Assembly (NCBI GenBank): GCA_021801705.1 | Contig: JAJYXP010000064.1 | Span: 1-43,146, forward strand | Reading direction: 5' to 3' | Length of the DNA stretch: 43,146 nt | Source: Pseudomonadota bacterium | GTDB lineage: Bacteria; Pseudomonadota; Gammaproteobacteria; Burkholderiales; Sulfuricellaceae | In this document: positions 9,132 through 17,342 of the stretch, one piece after another | Position numbering within the stretch: the stretch's first letter is position 1 | Layout: each line of letters opens with the position of its first letter | Notes under the pieces: generated by a model | Told to the model about the DNA's origin: nothing | The model's database searches: none | Seen by the model: the letters and a program-made list of their open reading frames with translations, nothing else | Program-made: the position numbers and the translations under genes

Positions 9132-9602
9132 GTGAACCAAATGCGTAGAACTTTCTTGAAGGGCACGGGGGCTGCGGGAACAGTAGCGGTCGCCATCGCT
9201 GCGGGCTTGCTCAAGCCCGGCCAGGTGCTGGCTGCGGAATGGAACAAGGAGGCCTTTGGCGCGAAAAACATGGCTGACGCGATGAAGAACCTAAACGTTG
9301 CGGGTGCCGCGGAAAGCAAGGATATCCTGATCAAGGTGCCGGACATTGCCGAGAATGGCGTGGTCGTGCCGGTCGAGGTTACCAGCAAGATTCCCGGTAC
9401 GACATCCATTATGATTTTTGTGGAGAAGAACGCGTCCCCCCTAGTCGCCGAATTCGAACTTTCCAATGGTGCTGAGGCTTACATTTCCACGCGCATCAAA
9501 ATGGCTTCCACTTCCCACGTCAGGGTGGCGGTTAAAGCTGGCGGCAAAGCCTACACTGCAAGCAAAGAGGTTAAGGTCACGCTCGGTGGTTGCGGCGGTT
9601 GA
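9132..9602 (+). CDS. soxY: Thiosulfate-carrier subunit SoxY
   Basis: The 156-residue precursor starts at GTG 9132, chosen over GTG 9123 because AGGAG (9119-9123) is 8 bases upstream. A Tat-type signal (MRRTFLKGTG followed by a hydrophobic stretch) ends near VLAAEW. The C-terminus is the flexible GGCGG arm whose cysteine carries the sulfur substrate through the Sox cycle. SoxY forms a heterodimer with SoxZ encoded next. The chain acts in the periplasm. Confidence 0.97.
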   Translation: MNQMRRTFLKGTGAAGTVAVAIAAGLLKPGQVLAAEWNKEAFGAKNMADAMKNLNVAGAAESKDILIKVPDIAENGVVVPVEVTSKIPGTTSIMIFVEKNASPLVAEFELSNGAEAYISTRIKMASTSHVRVAVKAGGKAYTASKEVKVTLGGCGG

Positions 9603-9651
9603 TCGCGCTTGATTGATTTGAATATTCACTCTATTTGACGAGGATACGAAC

Positions 9652-9963
9652 ATGGCTGACGGAATGAAAATGCGCACGACGCTGCAAGGCGATACGGCGG
9701 ATGTGAAAGTATTAATGAACCATATTATGGAAACCGGGACGCGCAAAGATGCCAAAACGGGCAAGCTGATTCCCGCCCATTTCATCAATCACATCGTTGC
9801 CACACTGAACGGGAAAACAGTGCTGGAGGCGCAGTGGGGACCGGCGGTATCCAAAAACCCCTTTCTGGGCTTCAGGATAAAGGGCGCCAAAGCGGGCGAC
9901 AAACTGGTCGTTAACGCCGAAGATAATAAGGGCGAAAAATTAAGCGGTGAAGCAACCATATAG
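9652..9963 (+). CDS. soxZ: Thiosulfate-carrier partner SoxZ
   Basis: The 103-residue protein without a signal peptide matches SoxZ: HxME-type start region (MNHIMETGTRKDAKTGKLIP), the HFINHI segment and the C-terminal beta strands. SoxZ has no signal of its own and is exported by the Tat system as a complex with SoxY. It lies 49 bp after soxY and 74 bp before soxA. GACGAGGA serves as ribosome-binding site. Confidence 0.96.
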   Translation: MADGMKMRTTLQGDTADVKVLMNHIMETGTRKDAKTGKLIPAHFINHIVATLNGKTVLEAQWGPAVSKNPFLGFRIKGAKAGDKLVVNAEDNKGEKLSGEATI

Positions 9964-10037
9964 CCTGGCATCGGTTTGGCCGGACGCGCAGCGTCACGGC
10001 CAAGAGGTGAAAAACAGAGTAATTCAAGGAGGGAAGG

Positions 10038-10865
10038 ATGAAACAGATAATCACTGCATTAGTGGCCTGCATGCTGTGCGCCATTAATATCGGCGCTGTC
10101 GCGGGGCCCGAGAAGGATCGCAAGGCCGTGCTTGAACATCATAAAAAAAATCTCCCCAACGTGAAGTTCGAAGATTATGTGTATGGCGCCTTGGCCTTGA
10201 ATCCGGATGCCAAGGCTCAGTATGACGAGATCATGTCGTTCCCGCCCTACCTCAACGATATGGATACGGCCAAGGCGATGTGGGAAAAGCCTTTCGGCAA
10301 TGGCAAGACTTTCGCCAGTTGCTTCCCCAATGGCGGCAAAAACGTGGCGGGCGGTTACCCCTATTTCGATAACGATGCCGGCAAGGTGGTCACGTTCGAA
10401 AATGCCCTCAATGCCTGCCTGAAAAAGAACGGCGAGCCTGAATTGAAATATGGCAGTCATGAGCTTACTTTGCTCTCCGCCCACGCTAAAAGCCTGTCGG
10501 ATGGCATGAAGGTGAAAGTAGAGGTGAAAGGAGCGGGCGCCCTGGCTGCCTACGAAAAGGGAAAGACTCTCTACTATTCACGGCGCGGCCAGTTTAATTT
10601 TTCCTGCGCAGTTTGCCATATCAACTATGCGGGCAAGTTCCTTCGCAGCGAGCAGCTTTCTCCCTTGGTCGGCCAGGCTGCCCATTGGCCCGAGTTTCGC
10701 GCCGGCACTGATGCTACGTCGCTGCAGGAGCGTTTCAAGCAATGCCAGAAAAATACTCGCGGAGTGCCGTCTGAACTTAACAGCGAAGAGTACAACAACC
10801 TGGAGTATTTCATAACCTACATGAGCAACGGCCTGCCGATGCAGACTCCGGTATTCCGCAAGTAA
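10038..10865 (+). CDS. soxA: Sulfur-oxidation c-type cytochrome SoxA
   Basis: The 275-residue precursor has a cleavable signal (to about residue 22) and a single haem c site CAVCH (190-194). C236 in KQCQKN is the likely axial cysteine that becomes a persulfide. C94 and C127 could form the structural disulfide left where dihaem SoxA proteins hold a second haem. SoxA with SoxX attaches thiosulfate to SoxY. AGGAGGGAAGG precedes the start. It is the last gene of soxXYZA. Confidence 0.95.
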   Translation: MKQIITALVACMLCAINIGAVAGPEKDRKAVLEHHKKNLPNVKFEDYVYGALALNPDAKAQYDEIMSFPPYLNDMDTAKAMWEKPFGNGKTFASCFPNGGKNVAGGYPYFDNDAGKVVTFENALNACLKKNGEPELKYGSHELTLLSAHAKSLSDGMKVKVEVKGAGALAAYEKGKTLYYSRRGQFNFSCAVCHINYAGKFLRSEQLSPLVGQAAHWPEFRAGTDATSLQERFKQCQKNTRGVPSELNSEEYNNLEYFITYMSNGLPMQTPVFRK

Positions 10866-10923
10866 TTTCGGAGCACTGTTTTCTGCCTTCTCGCCTATCC
10901 TCTCCAATTCCCACAAGGGGATT

Positions 10924-10997
10924 TCCGATCCGCTATGGGCCGATGCCCATGCGGAGTCGGATGCAAGGGGGGGCGGCCCTCTCGCGGGAGCGGGCCG
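10924..10997 (+). other. Two strong consecutive hairpins downstream of soxA
   Basis: The first (10924-10961) pairs TCCGA, CCGC and ATGGGC with GCCCAT, GCGG and TCGGA around loop CGAT, with two small internal asymmetries. The second (10974-10997) pairs CGGCCC and CTC with GAG and GGGCCG. Neither is followed by a T-run. They could be a factor-dependent terminator region, an mRNA-stabilising 3' end or a small structured RNA. Confidence 0.4.
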
Positions 10998-11035
10998 GTG
11001 AGACGGGATGATTTGAAAATCACACAAAAAATATT

Positions 11036-11158
11036 CTAGTAGTCAGTCATGTTGAAGTTGCGTGACTTTTTTGTAGGGCCGAATTCATTCGGCCCAATGT
11101 GCGAATGAATTCGGCCCTACAAAGAACATGCAGTCGTTTTAAGTTGACTGACAACTAG
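11036..11158. mobile_element. MITE-like element 1 (CTAGTAGTCAGTCA family)
   Basis: The ends CTAGTAGTCAGTCA and TGACTGACAACTAG are inverted repeats with one mismatch. Inside is a perfect 21-bp inverted repeat around TTTGTAGGGCCGAATTC. No coding capacity. It shares its right CTAG with the left CTAG of the next element, so the two are fused end to end. TA inside CTAG could be the duplicated target. Confidence 0.75.
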
Positions 11159-11299
11159 TAGTCAGTCACGGTGAAAAGCATGGATGAGTTGAACCGTCAC
11201 ACCGGCGAAAGCCGGTGTCCAGGTTGTTGATTTTTCTGGATTCCGGCTTTCGCCGGAATGACGAGATTGTCCACCGGTTTCAATATGACTGACTACTAG
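11155..11299. mobile_element. MITE-like element 2 (CTAGTAGTCAGTCA family), 145 bp
   Basis: A perfect 14-bp terminal inverted repeat CTAGTAGTCAGTCA bounds two internal hairpins built on CACCGGCGAAAGCCGGTG and ATTCCGGCTTTCGCCGGAAT. The whole 145 bp recurs, apparently base for base, at 33669-33813, which implies recent movement or gene conversion. No open frame of its own is convincing. Confidence 0.85.
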
Positions 11300-11366
11300 C
11301 CACAGATTAGCCTGGGGATTCTTTCCGGGTACACCTGTGAACATCCGTCGCAATCCGTGGCTAAAT
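11298..11366. repeat. Short word-repeat element, CACGGAT/CACAGAT type
   Basis: The left arm AGCCACAGATTAG and the right arm CTGTGAACATCCG, CAATCCGTGGCTAA are inverted. The core is only about 25 bp. It abuts MITE 2 and ends 24 bp before soxB, so it forms most of the soxB leader. Confidence 0.6.
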
Positions 11367-11389
11367 AAATTCTTTCAGGAGCTTTTTTC

Positions 11390-13105
11390 ATGTCAATGAA
11401 CCGTCGCGAATTTTTGCAAATACTGGCGGTGGCCGCCGCTTCCGGCTTCGCGCTGAACAGCAGGTCGGCGCTGTCAGCGGGCAGTGCGGGCGGGTTATAC
11501 GATCTGCCTTCCTTCGGCAACGTATCCCTGATGCATATGACCGATTGCCACGCACAGTTGCTGCCGATTTATTTCCGCGAGCCCAACGTGAATATCGGCC
11601 TGGGCTCCAGCCTCGGCAAGGCGCCGCACCTGGTGGGCGAGAGGCTGCTCAAGGCGTTCAATATCCGGCCCGGTACGATAGAGGCCCATGCATTCACCTA
11701 CCTCGATTTTGAAAAAGCCGCCCGCACCTATGGCAAGGTGGGTGGTTTTGCCCATCTGGCCACGCTGGTGAAAAAAGTTCGCGCCAGCCGGCCGGGATCG
11801 TTGCTGCTCGATGGCGGCGATACCTGGCAGGGTTCCGGCACTGCGCTGTGGACCAAGGGGCAGGACATGGTGGACGCCTGCAAGCTGCTCGGCGTGGATG
11901 TCATGACCGGCCACTGGGAGTTCACGCATGGCGCGGATCGGGTCAAGCATGTGGTGGAAAACGATTTCAAGGGTAAAGTGGATTTTGTCGCGCAGAACGT
12001 AAAGACCAATGATTTCGGCGACCAGGTTTTCCAGCCCTACGTCATCAAGAACATCAACGGCATTCCGGTCGCGATCATCGGCCAGGCCTTCCCCTATACG
12101 CCTATTGCCAACCCGCGTTACTTGACGCCTGACTGGAGCTTCGGCATCCAGGACGAAAACATGCAGAAGTATGTGAACGAGGCCCGCGCCAAGGGCGCAC
12201 AGGTGGTGGTGGTCATCTCCCACAACGGCATGGACGTGGACCTGAAAATGGCCAGCCGCGTCACCGGGATCGACGCGATTTTCGGCGGCCACACCCATGA
12301 CGGCGTGCCCGCCCCGTCGATCGTCAAGAATGCAAAAGGGCAGACCCTGGTCACCAACGCCGGCTCCAACGGCAAATTCCTCGGCGTGATGGACTTCGAT
12401 GTCAAGGGCGGCAAGGTTGTCGGCTTCAAATACAAGCTGTTGCCTGTTTTTTCCAACCTGATCGAGCCGGATGCGAAAATGGCAGCCCTGATCAAGAGCA
12501 TCCGCGCGCCCTACGAAGCCAAGCTGGCCGAGAAGCTGGCCGTGACCGAGGGTACGCTGTACCGCCGCGGCAATTTCAACGGGACTTTCGATCAGCTCAT
12601 CCTCGACGCGCTGATGGAGGTGAAAGGTGCGGATGCCGCCTTCTCTCCCGGTTTCCGCTGGGGCACTTCGCTCCTGGCTGGGGATACCATCACGATGGAA
12701 CACGTGCTGGACCAGACCGCGACCACCTATTCCTATACCACGAACACCGAAATGACCGGCGAGATGATCAAGACCGTCATGGAGGATGTCTGCGACAACC
12801 TGTTCAATGTCGATCCCTACAAGCAGCAGGGTGGCGACATGGTGCGTGTCGGCGGCATGAGCTATACCTGCGATTTACGCCAAGGCGCGGGCAAGCGCAT
12901 CAGCAACATGACCATTAAAGGAAAGCTGGTCGATCCCAACAAGAAATACATGGTGGCGGGCTGGGCGCCGGTTGCGGAAGGCGCCACCGGCGAACCGGTC
13001 TGGGACGTCGTGTCCAGCTACTTGCGTGACAAGAAAGTGATTACGCCGCGCAAGCTCAACCTGCCGAAATTGATCGGTGTGGAGGGCAACCCCGGCATCG
13101 CTTAA
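11390..13105 (+). CDS. soxB: Thiosulfohydrolase SoxB
   Basis: The 571-residue precursor has a Tat signal (MNRREFLQILAVAAASG). The dimanganese phosphoesterase-type site is visible as HMTDCHAQLLP (about 49-59), DGGDTWQGSG (141-150), GHWEFTHG (about 174-181) and the GGHTHDG motif near residue 301. SoxB hydrolytically releases sulfate from S-bound thiosulfonate on SoxY. AGGAGC lies 10 bases upstream. It is separated from soxA by 524 bp of hairpins and mobile elements, so it probably needs its own promoter. No soxCD follows. Confidence 0.97.
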   Translation: MSMNRREFLQILAVAAASGFALNSRSALSAGSAGGLYDLPSFGNVSLMHMTDCHAQLLPIYFREPNVNIGLGSSLGKAPHLVGERLLKAFNIRPGTIEAHAFTYLDFEKAARTYGKVGGFAHLATLVKKVRASRPGSLLLDGGDTWQGSGTALWTKGQDMVDACKLLGVDVMTGHWEFTHGADRVKHVVENDFKGKVDFVAQNVKTNDFGDQVFQPYVIKNINGIPVAIIGQAFPYTPIANPRYLTPDWSFGIQDENMQKYVNEARAKGAQVVVVISHNGMDVDLKMASRVTGIDAIFGGHTHDGVPAPSIVKNAKGQTLVTNAGSNGKFLGVMDFDVKGGKVVGFKYKLLPVFSNLIEPDAKMAALIKSIRAPYEAKLAEKLAVTEGTLYRRGNFNGTFDQLILDALMEVKGADAAFSPGFRWGTSLLAGDTITMEHVLDQTATTYSYTTNTEMTGEMIKTVMEDVCDNLFNVDPYKQQGGDMVRVGGMSYTCDLRQGAGKRISNMTIKGKLVDPNKKYMVAGWAPVAEGATGEPVWDVVSSYLRDKKVITPRKLNLPKLIGVEGNPGIA

Positions 13106-13166
13106 GCAGTAGTAGGGAAAGATGGGCGGGTAACTGGTATACTTTTTTCTTTGCGGAAAAAAATTT

Positions 13167-14336
13167 ATGCCCTTGACCCGTTCCATCCGTAACCTGTTTT
13201 TTTTTCTGGCTATCGTTGCCGTTTCCGGCGGCATTTACTACTGGCAGAGCCAGGGTGCCGGCCAATCACGGGAAAAATACAAGACTCAGCCCGTCGATCG
13301 CGGTGATATCGTCCAGACCATTTCCGCCAACGGCACCTTGAGCCCGGTGGTGCTGGTCAATGTCGGTACCCAGGTTTCCGGCACGGTGAAGAAGCTCCAT
13401 GCGGATTTCAACAGCCGCGTGCAAAACGGCCAGATTCTGGCCGAACTCGACCCCGCCTTGTTCGAGGCGCAACTCAAGCAGGACCAGGCCAACGCAGCCA
13501 ACGCCGATGCCAGTCTCACTCTGGCGCGTGCCAAGGAGCAGCGGGCGCGCTTGCTGCAGCAGAAGGGCTTTATTTCCCAGGATGGCGTCGACCAGGCGCG
13601 GCAGCAACTGGATTCGGCGCAAGCGCAGCTTAAACTGGCGCAGGCCCAGTTGGCGCGCTCCCGCACCAACCTGAACTATTCCGTGATCCGCTCGCCGATT
13701 TCCGGCGTCGTGGTGGCGCGCAGCATCGACGTGGGCCAGACCGTCGCGGCCAGCTTTCAGACCCCGACCCTGTTCCAGATCGCCGGCGACCTCAAGCAGA
13801 TGCAGATCGAAACCAGCGTGGCCGAGGCGGATATCGGCGACCTCAAGATCGGGTTGCCGGTACGCTTCAGCGTGGATGCCTTTGTCGACCGGCAATTTTC
13901 CGGCAAGGTCAAGCAGATCAGGCTCAACCCAACCGTGCAGCAGAACGTGGTCACCTACAATGTGGTGGTCGCGGTGGACAATCCGGACGAGGTGCTGCTG
14001 CCGGGCATGACCGCGCACGTTCAGGTAACTGTGAGCCGTCACGAAAACGTGCTGCGGCTGCCGAATGCCGCGTTGCGCTTCAAGCCGGCGAAAGAGGAAG
14101 GCGGCGATTCGTCCGCAAAGAATGGCAAGAACAGGAAGGAAAAGGGTCGCGGCGGCGCCACCGTTTACCTGCTCGACAAAGGGGGGCCGAAGCCGGTGAG
14201 GGTGAAAACCGGCATCTCGGATGGCGCCTACACCGAAGTGCTGGGCGAAGAGATTAAAGCCGGCGACCAACTGGTCACGCGTGAGCTGGCTGCCCGCAAG
14301 GAAAAAGAAGGCGGCTTCAGATTCAGGATGATGTAA
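13167..14336 (+). CDS. MacA-type periplasmic adaptor of an ABC efflux system
   Basis: The 389-residue protein has an N-terminal membrane anchor (about 8-27), the biotinyl-lipoyl hairpin halves (VSGTVKKLHADFNSRVQNGQ and RSPISGVVVARSIDVGQTV) and a long Ala/Gln/Leu-rich coiled-coil hairpin between them (about 95-165). Beta-barrel segments follow. This is the membrane-fusion architecture of MacA/RND adaptors. A Lys/Gly-rich insertion near residues 309-330 (KEEGGDSSAKNGKNRKEKG) is unusual. The stop overlaps the ATPase start (TAATG), indicating translational coupling. Confidence 0.92.
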   Translation: MPLTRSIRNLFFFLAIVAVSGGIYYWQSQGAGQSREKYKTQPVDRGDIVQTISANGTLSPVVLVNVGTQVSGTVKKLHADFNSRVQNGQILAELDPALFEAQLKQDQANAANADASLTLARAKEQRARLLQQKGFISQDGVDQARQQLDSAQAQLKLAQAQLARSRTNLNYSVIRSPISGVVVARSIDVGQTVAASFQTPTLFQIAGDLKQMQIETSVAEADIGDLKIGLPVRFSVDAFVDRQFSGKVKQIRLNPTVQQNVVTYNVVVAVDNPDEVLLPGMTAHVQVTVSRHENVLRLPNAALRFKPAKEEGGDSSAKNGKNRKEKGRGGATVYLLDKGGPKPVRVKTGISDGAYTEVLGEEIKAGDQLVTRELAARKEKEGGFRFRMM

Positions 14337-15064
14337 TGGCTGCTCCGCTGATCCGCGTCGAAGGCCTGCACAAACAATACGAAATCAAGGGCGGGCGTTC
14401 TGTCCCGGTACTGCACGATGTCAACCTGAGCATTGCCGCAGGCGAATTCGTCGCCATCATGGGGCCGTCCGGCTCGGGCAAGTCCACCTTCATGAACATA
14501 CTCGGCTGCCTCGACACGCCAAGCAGTGGCCATTATTTCCTCAATGGCCGGGATGTGGCGCAGCTTGGCCATGATGAACTTGCAAGCCTGCGCAACAGCC
14601 TGATCGGTTTCGTGTTCCAGGGTTTCAACCTGTTGAAGCGCGTCAGCGCACAGGAAAATGTCGCGTTGCCGCTGCTTTATGCCGGAGTGGGTCGGAAGGA
14701 GCGCCGCCTGCGCGCACTGGAAGTACTGCAGCAAACCGGTCTGGAAAAGTTCACACAGTCACTGCCGAACCAGCTCTCCGGCGGCCAACAGCAGCGCGTC
14801 GCTATCGCCCGCGCGCTGATCAACCGTCCGCCGCTGATCCTGGCGGACGAGCCGACCGGCAACCTCGATACCCATACCAGCCAGGAAATCATGGAAGTCT
14901 TTACCCGGCTTAACCGTGAGCAGGGCATCACGATCATCCTGGTTACCCACGAACACGATATCGCGCACTATGCGGATCGATTGGTGAGCTTCGTCGACGG
15001 GCGGGTGGCGCACGATGGAAAAGTCAGTGCATTCACCACGAATGACACGAATAGGCACGAATGA
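14336..15064 (+). CDS. MacB-type ABC transporter ATP-binding protein
   Basis: The 242-residue ATPase has Walker [10 protein letters not shown] (43-51), signature LSGGQQQR, Walker B ILADEPTG and the H-loop VTHEHD, the LolD/MacB class of ATPases. It should energise the permease encoded at 15515. The final residues [10 protein letters not shown] are encoded by the CACGAAT-word left arm of an inserted repeat element, so the natural C-terminus has been replaced. Its stop overlaps the start of the GxxExxY gene (ATGA). Confidence 0.93.
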   Translation: MAAPLIRVEGLHKQYEIKGGRSVPVLHDVNLSIAAGEFVAIMGPSGSGKSTFMNILGCLDTPSSGHYFLNGRDVAQLGHDELASLRNSLIGFVFQGFNLLKRVSAQENVALPLLYAGVGRKERRLRALEVLQQTGLEKFTQSLPNQLSGGQQQRVAIARALINRPPLILADEPTGNLDTHTSQEIMEVFTRLNREQGITIILVTHEHDIAHYADRLVSFVDGRVAHDGKVSAFTTNDTNRHE

Positions 15065-15505
15065 ACACGAATCAGACGAAAATACTTCATCAGGAACTGG
15101 CTTACCAAGTCGTGGGGTTGGCCATGCAGGTTCATACCAGACTGGGCAATGGATTTTTGGAAAAAGTTTATGAGAATGCTCTGATGTTGCTGCTTCGCAA
15201 GGCAGGAATCGACGCGGTGCAGCAGGCTCCAATTACTGTATTGTTTGAAGGCGAATCCGTCGGCACTTATTACGCTGATATTCTGGTCGATGACAAGATA
15301 ATTCTGGAGCTCAAGACGGTTGGTGAAATATCGGAATCCCACAAGGCGCAGGCACTTAACTATCTCAAGGCGACCGGTTTGGATTTGGCGATGGTATTCA
15401 ATTTTGCCAATCCACGGTTGGAATACCAGCGTATTGTTCTATAACCATATGGTATGGGAAAGTATTCGTGTTAATTCGTGAACATTCGTGTCATTCGTGG
15501 TTAAT
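15031..15505. mobile_element. Word-repeat element (CACGAAT type) carrying the GxxExxY gene
   Basis: The left arm 15031-15074 has ATTCACCACGAATG followed by further CACGAAT words at 9-11 bp spacing. The right arm 15463-15505 has four ATTCGTG words ending GTGGTTAATCATT. The arms are inverted and bound the single gene 15061-15444. The element separates the ATPase and permease of one export operon, as an insertion would. Borders are approximate. Confidence 0.65.
15061..15444 (+). CDS. GxxExxY protein (PD-(D/E)xK nuclease-like)
   Basis: The 127-residue product contains the family motif as GNGFLEKVYENAL (about 29-41). A PD-(D/E)xK-like core follows, YYADILVDDKIILELKTV (about 72-89), and then HKAQALNYLKATGLDLAMVFNFA, typical of GxxExxY proteins (PDDEXK_3 group). 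A nuclease activity is inferred from fold only; no function is established. The first codons (MNTNQTK) are encoded by the repeat arm itself. The gene is the only cargo of the repeat-bounded element and interrupts the export operon. Confidence 0.9.
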   Translation: MNTNQTKILHQELAYQVVGLAMQVHTRLGNGFLEKVYENALMLLLRKAGIDAVQQAPITVLFEGESVGTYYADILVDDKIILELKTVGEISESHKAQALNYLKATGLDLAMVFNFANPRLEYQRIVL

Positions 15506-15514
15506 CATTCCCCC

Positions 15515-16738
15515 ATGAAACTCTTCGCGATATTCGCCGAAGCCTGGCGCGCCATGGCGATGAACGGTCTGCGTACCGCGCTGACCATGCTCGGCATGGT
15601 GATCGGGGTGGCGGCTGTGGTGCTGATGCTCGCTGTCGGGCAGGGGGCGCAATACACCGTCAACCAGTCCATCGCCTCCATGGGCAGCAACCTGTTCATC
15701 GTGTTGTCCGGCGCCAGCACTTCCGGCGGTTTGCGTTTTGGTTCGGGGACGGTGCCCACGCTCACCCTTGCCGATGCCCAGGCGCTGGCGCAGATCCCCT
15801 CGGTCAAGGCGGTTTCTCCATCCTACCCTGGCAACGCCCAACTGGCTTATGGGGCGAACAACTGGAGCACTATCGTGACCGGCAGCACGCCGGATTATTT
15901 CACGGTGCGCAACTGGGCGCTCGATTCCGGCCATCCCTTCGAGGAAAGCGATGTGCGCGGTGCGACCCGTGTCGTCCTGCTCGGCCGGACAGTTGCGAAA
16001 AACCTGTTTGGCGAGGATGACCCCACCGGCAAGACCATCCGCATCAAAAACATGCCGTTCCTGGTCGTCGGTCTTCTCAGCGCGAAAGGCCAGAGCCTGG
16101 ACGGGCGCGATCAGGACGACACCGCCGTGGTGCCGGTCACTACCGCCCAGCGCAAGCTGTTCGGCAACCAGTTTCCGGGCACGGTGCGCTACCTCATGGT
16201 TCAGGCGAAATCGACCGAAGTGATGGGCGAGGCGGAACGGGAAATGGCCCAAGTGCTGCGCCAGCGCCATCGCCTGGCGGAAGATGCCGAGAACGACTTC
16301 ACCATCCGCAACCTGACCTCGGTGGCGCAGTCCGCGGCCGGGTCGGCGCAGGCCATGTCCTTCATGCTCGGCGCGATCGCATCAATTTCCCTGCTGGTGG
16401 GCGGGATCGGCATCATGAACATCATGCTGGTGTCGGTCACCGAGCGCACCCGGGAAATCGGCATCCGCATGGCGATCGGCGCGCGCCGCCGCGACATCCT
16501 GCTGCAATTTCTGCTCGAGGCGCTGATTATCTGTATCGTCGGCGGGCTGGTGGGCGTCATGATCGGCGTTGGCGGTGCCTGGCTGGTCAGCTCGATGGCG
16601 GGGATGGCGGCGGTGGTGACGCTGTGGTCGATCCTGCTGTCATTCCTGTTTTCCGCAGCGATAGGCATATTTTTCGGCTATTACCCGGCACGCAGGGCGG
16701 CGATGCTCAAACCGGTGGAAGCGCTAAGGTATGAATAA
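15515..16738 (+). CDS. MacB-type ABC transporter permease
   Basis: The 407-residue protein has one N-terminal membrane helix (about 17-43), a large periplasmic MacB_PCD domain and three C-terminal helices, the FtsX/MacB layout. The conserved [21 protein letters not shown] loop region lies near residue 300. ATG 15515 is chosen because homologues start MKLF; upstream codons belong to the inserted repeat. No clear ribosome-binding site precedes it (ATTCCCCC), possibly because the insertion displaced it. With the adaptor and ATPase it would form a tripartite exporter. Confidence 0.92.
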   Translation: MKLFAIFAEAWRAMAMNGLRTALTMLGMVIGVAAVVLMLAVGQGAQYTVNQSIASMGSNLFIVLSGASTSGGLRFGSGTVPTLTLADAQALAQIPSVKAVSPSYPGNAQLAYGANNWSTIVTGSTPDYFTVRNWALDSGHPFEESDVRGATRVVLLGRTVAKNLFGEDDPTGKTIRIKNMPFLVVGLLSAKGQSLDGRDQDDTAVVPVTTAQRKLFGNQFPGTVRYLMVQAKSTEVMGEAEREMAQVLRQRHRLAEDAENDFTIRNLTSVAQSAAGSAQAMSFMLGAIASISLLVGGIGIMNIMLVSVTERTREIGIRMAIGARRRDILLQFLLEALIICIVGGLVGVMIGVGGAWLVSSMAGMAAVVTLWSILLSFLFSAAIGIFFGYYPARRAAMLKPVEALRYE

Positions 16739-17342
16739 AAGTCCTGACGCCGTCTGGCATCATGCCACGGTGACACGCGATCGCAGGCAGAAGATGAATG
16801 GCCATCGCAGTGCGGTGGTGTGGTTTACCGGTTTGTCCGGTGCCGGCAAGTCAACCCTGGCCCATGCCGTAGAGGAAAGGCTGCACCAGATGGGGTGCCG
16901 CACATTCGTCTTCGATGGCGACAATGTTCGTCACGGGCTGTGCAGGGACCTCGGCTTTTCGGGGGATGACCGGAAAGAGAATATTCGCCGCATCGGCGAG
17001 ATGGCGAAACTGTTCGCCGAAGCCGGCGTGATTGCGCTGACCGCCTTTATTTCGCCGTTTCGCGCTGATCGAAGCCGTGTGCGCCAACTATTGGGATCAG
17101 GAGATTTTATCGAGGTGCATTGCCGTTGTCCGCTTGAAATCTGCGAAAGCCGGGATGTGAAAGGGATGTACCGCCGGGCCCGTGCCGGCGAGATCCGCAA
17201 TTTCACCGGCATCTCCTCCCCCTATGAAGAACCGGAGAATCCGGAGCTGTCCATCGATACGGCTAGCATGCCGCTGGATCAATGTGTGGATCAGGTCATC
17301 GGCTACCTGCGGGGCCGCGGCGTGATTGCCAAACCTCAATGA
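16731..17342 (+). CDS. cysC: Adenylylsulfate (APS) kinase
   Basis: The 203-residue P-loop kinase has GLSGAGKST (34-42), [17 protein letters not shown] (about 62-78), [13 protein letters not shown] and ISPFRADR, all standard for CysC. It phosphorylates APS to PAPS. It overlaps the permease stop by 8 bp and the Wzm-like gene by 4 bp (ATGA). Its place in front of a polysaccharide ABC exporter suggests PAPS supply for glycan sulfation, although assimilation is possible. No sulfotransferase is recognised in the window. Confidence 0.95.
   Translation: MNKSPDAVWHHATVTRDRRQKMNGHRSAVVWFTGLSGAGKSTLAHAVEERLHQMGCRTFVFDGDNVRHGLCRDLGFSGDDRKENIRRIGEMAKLFAEAGVIALTAFISPFRADRSRVRQLLGSGDFIEVHCRCPLEICESRDVKGMYRRARAGEIRNFTGISSPYEEPENPELSIDTASMPLDQCVDQVIGYLRGRGVIAKPQ

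Noticed and set aside
11495-12703. 402-codon minus-strand frame opposite soxB
   Set aside because: Shadow frame produced by GC-rich codon bias of soxB; low-complexity His/Gln-rich translation.
15061-15444. GxxExxY gene considered as a normal member of the MacAB operon
   Set aside because: Its start and the end of the preceding ATPase lie in a repeat arm with a matching inverted arm on the other side, so insertion is the better explanation.
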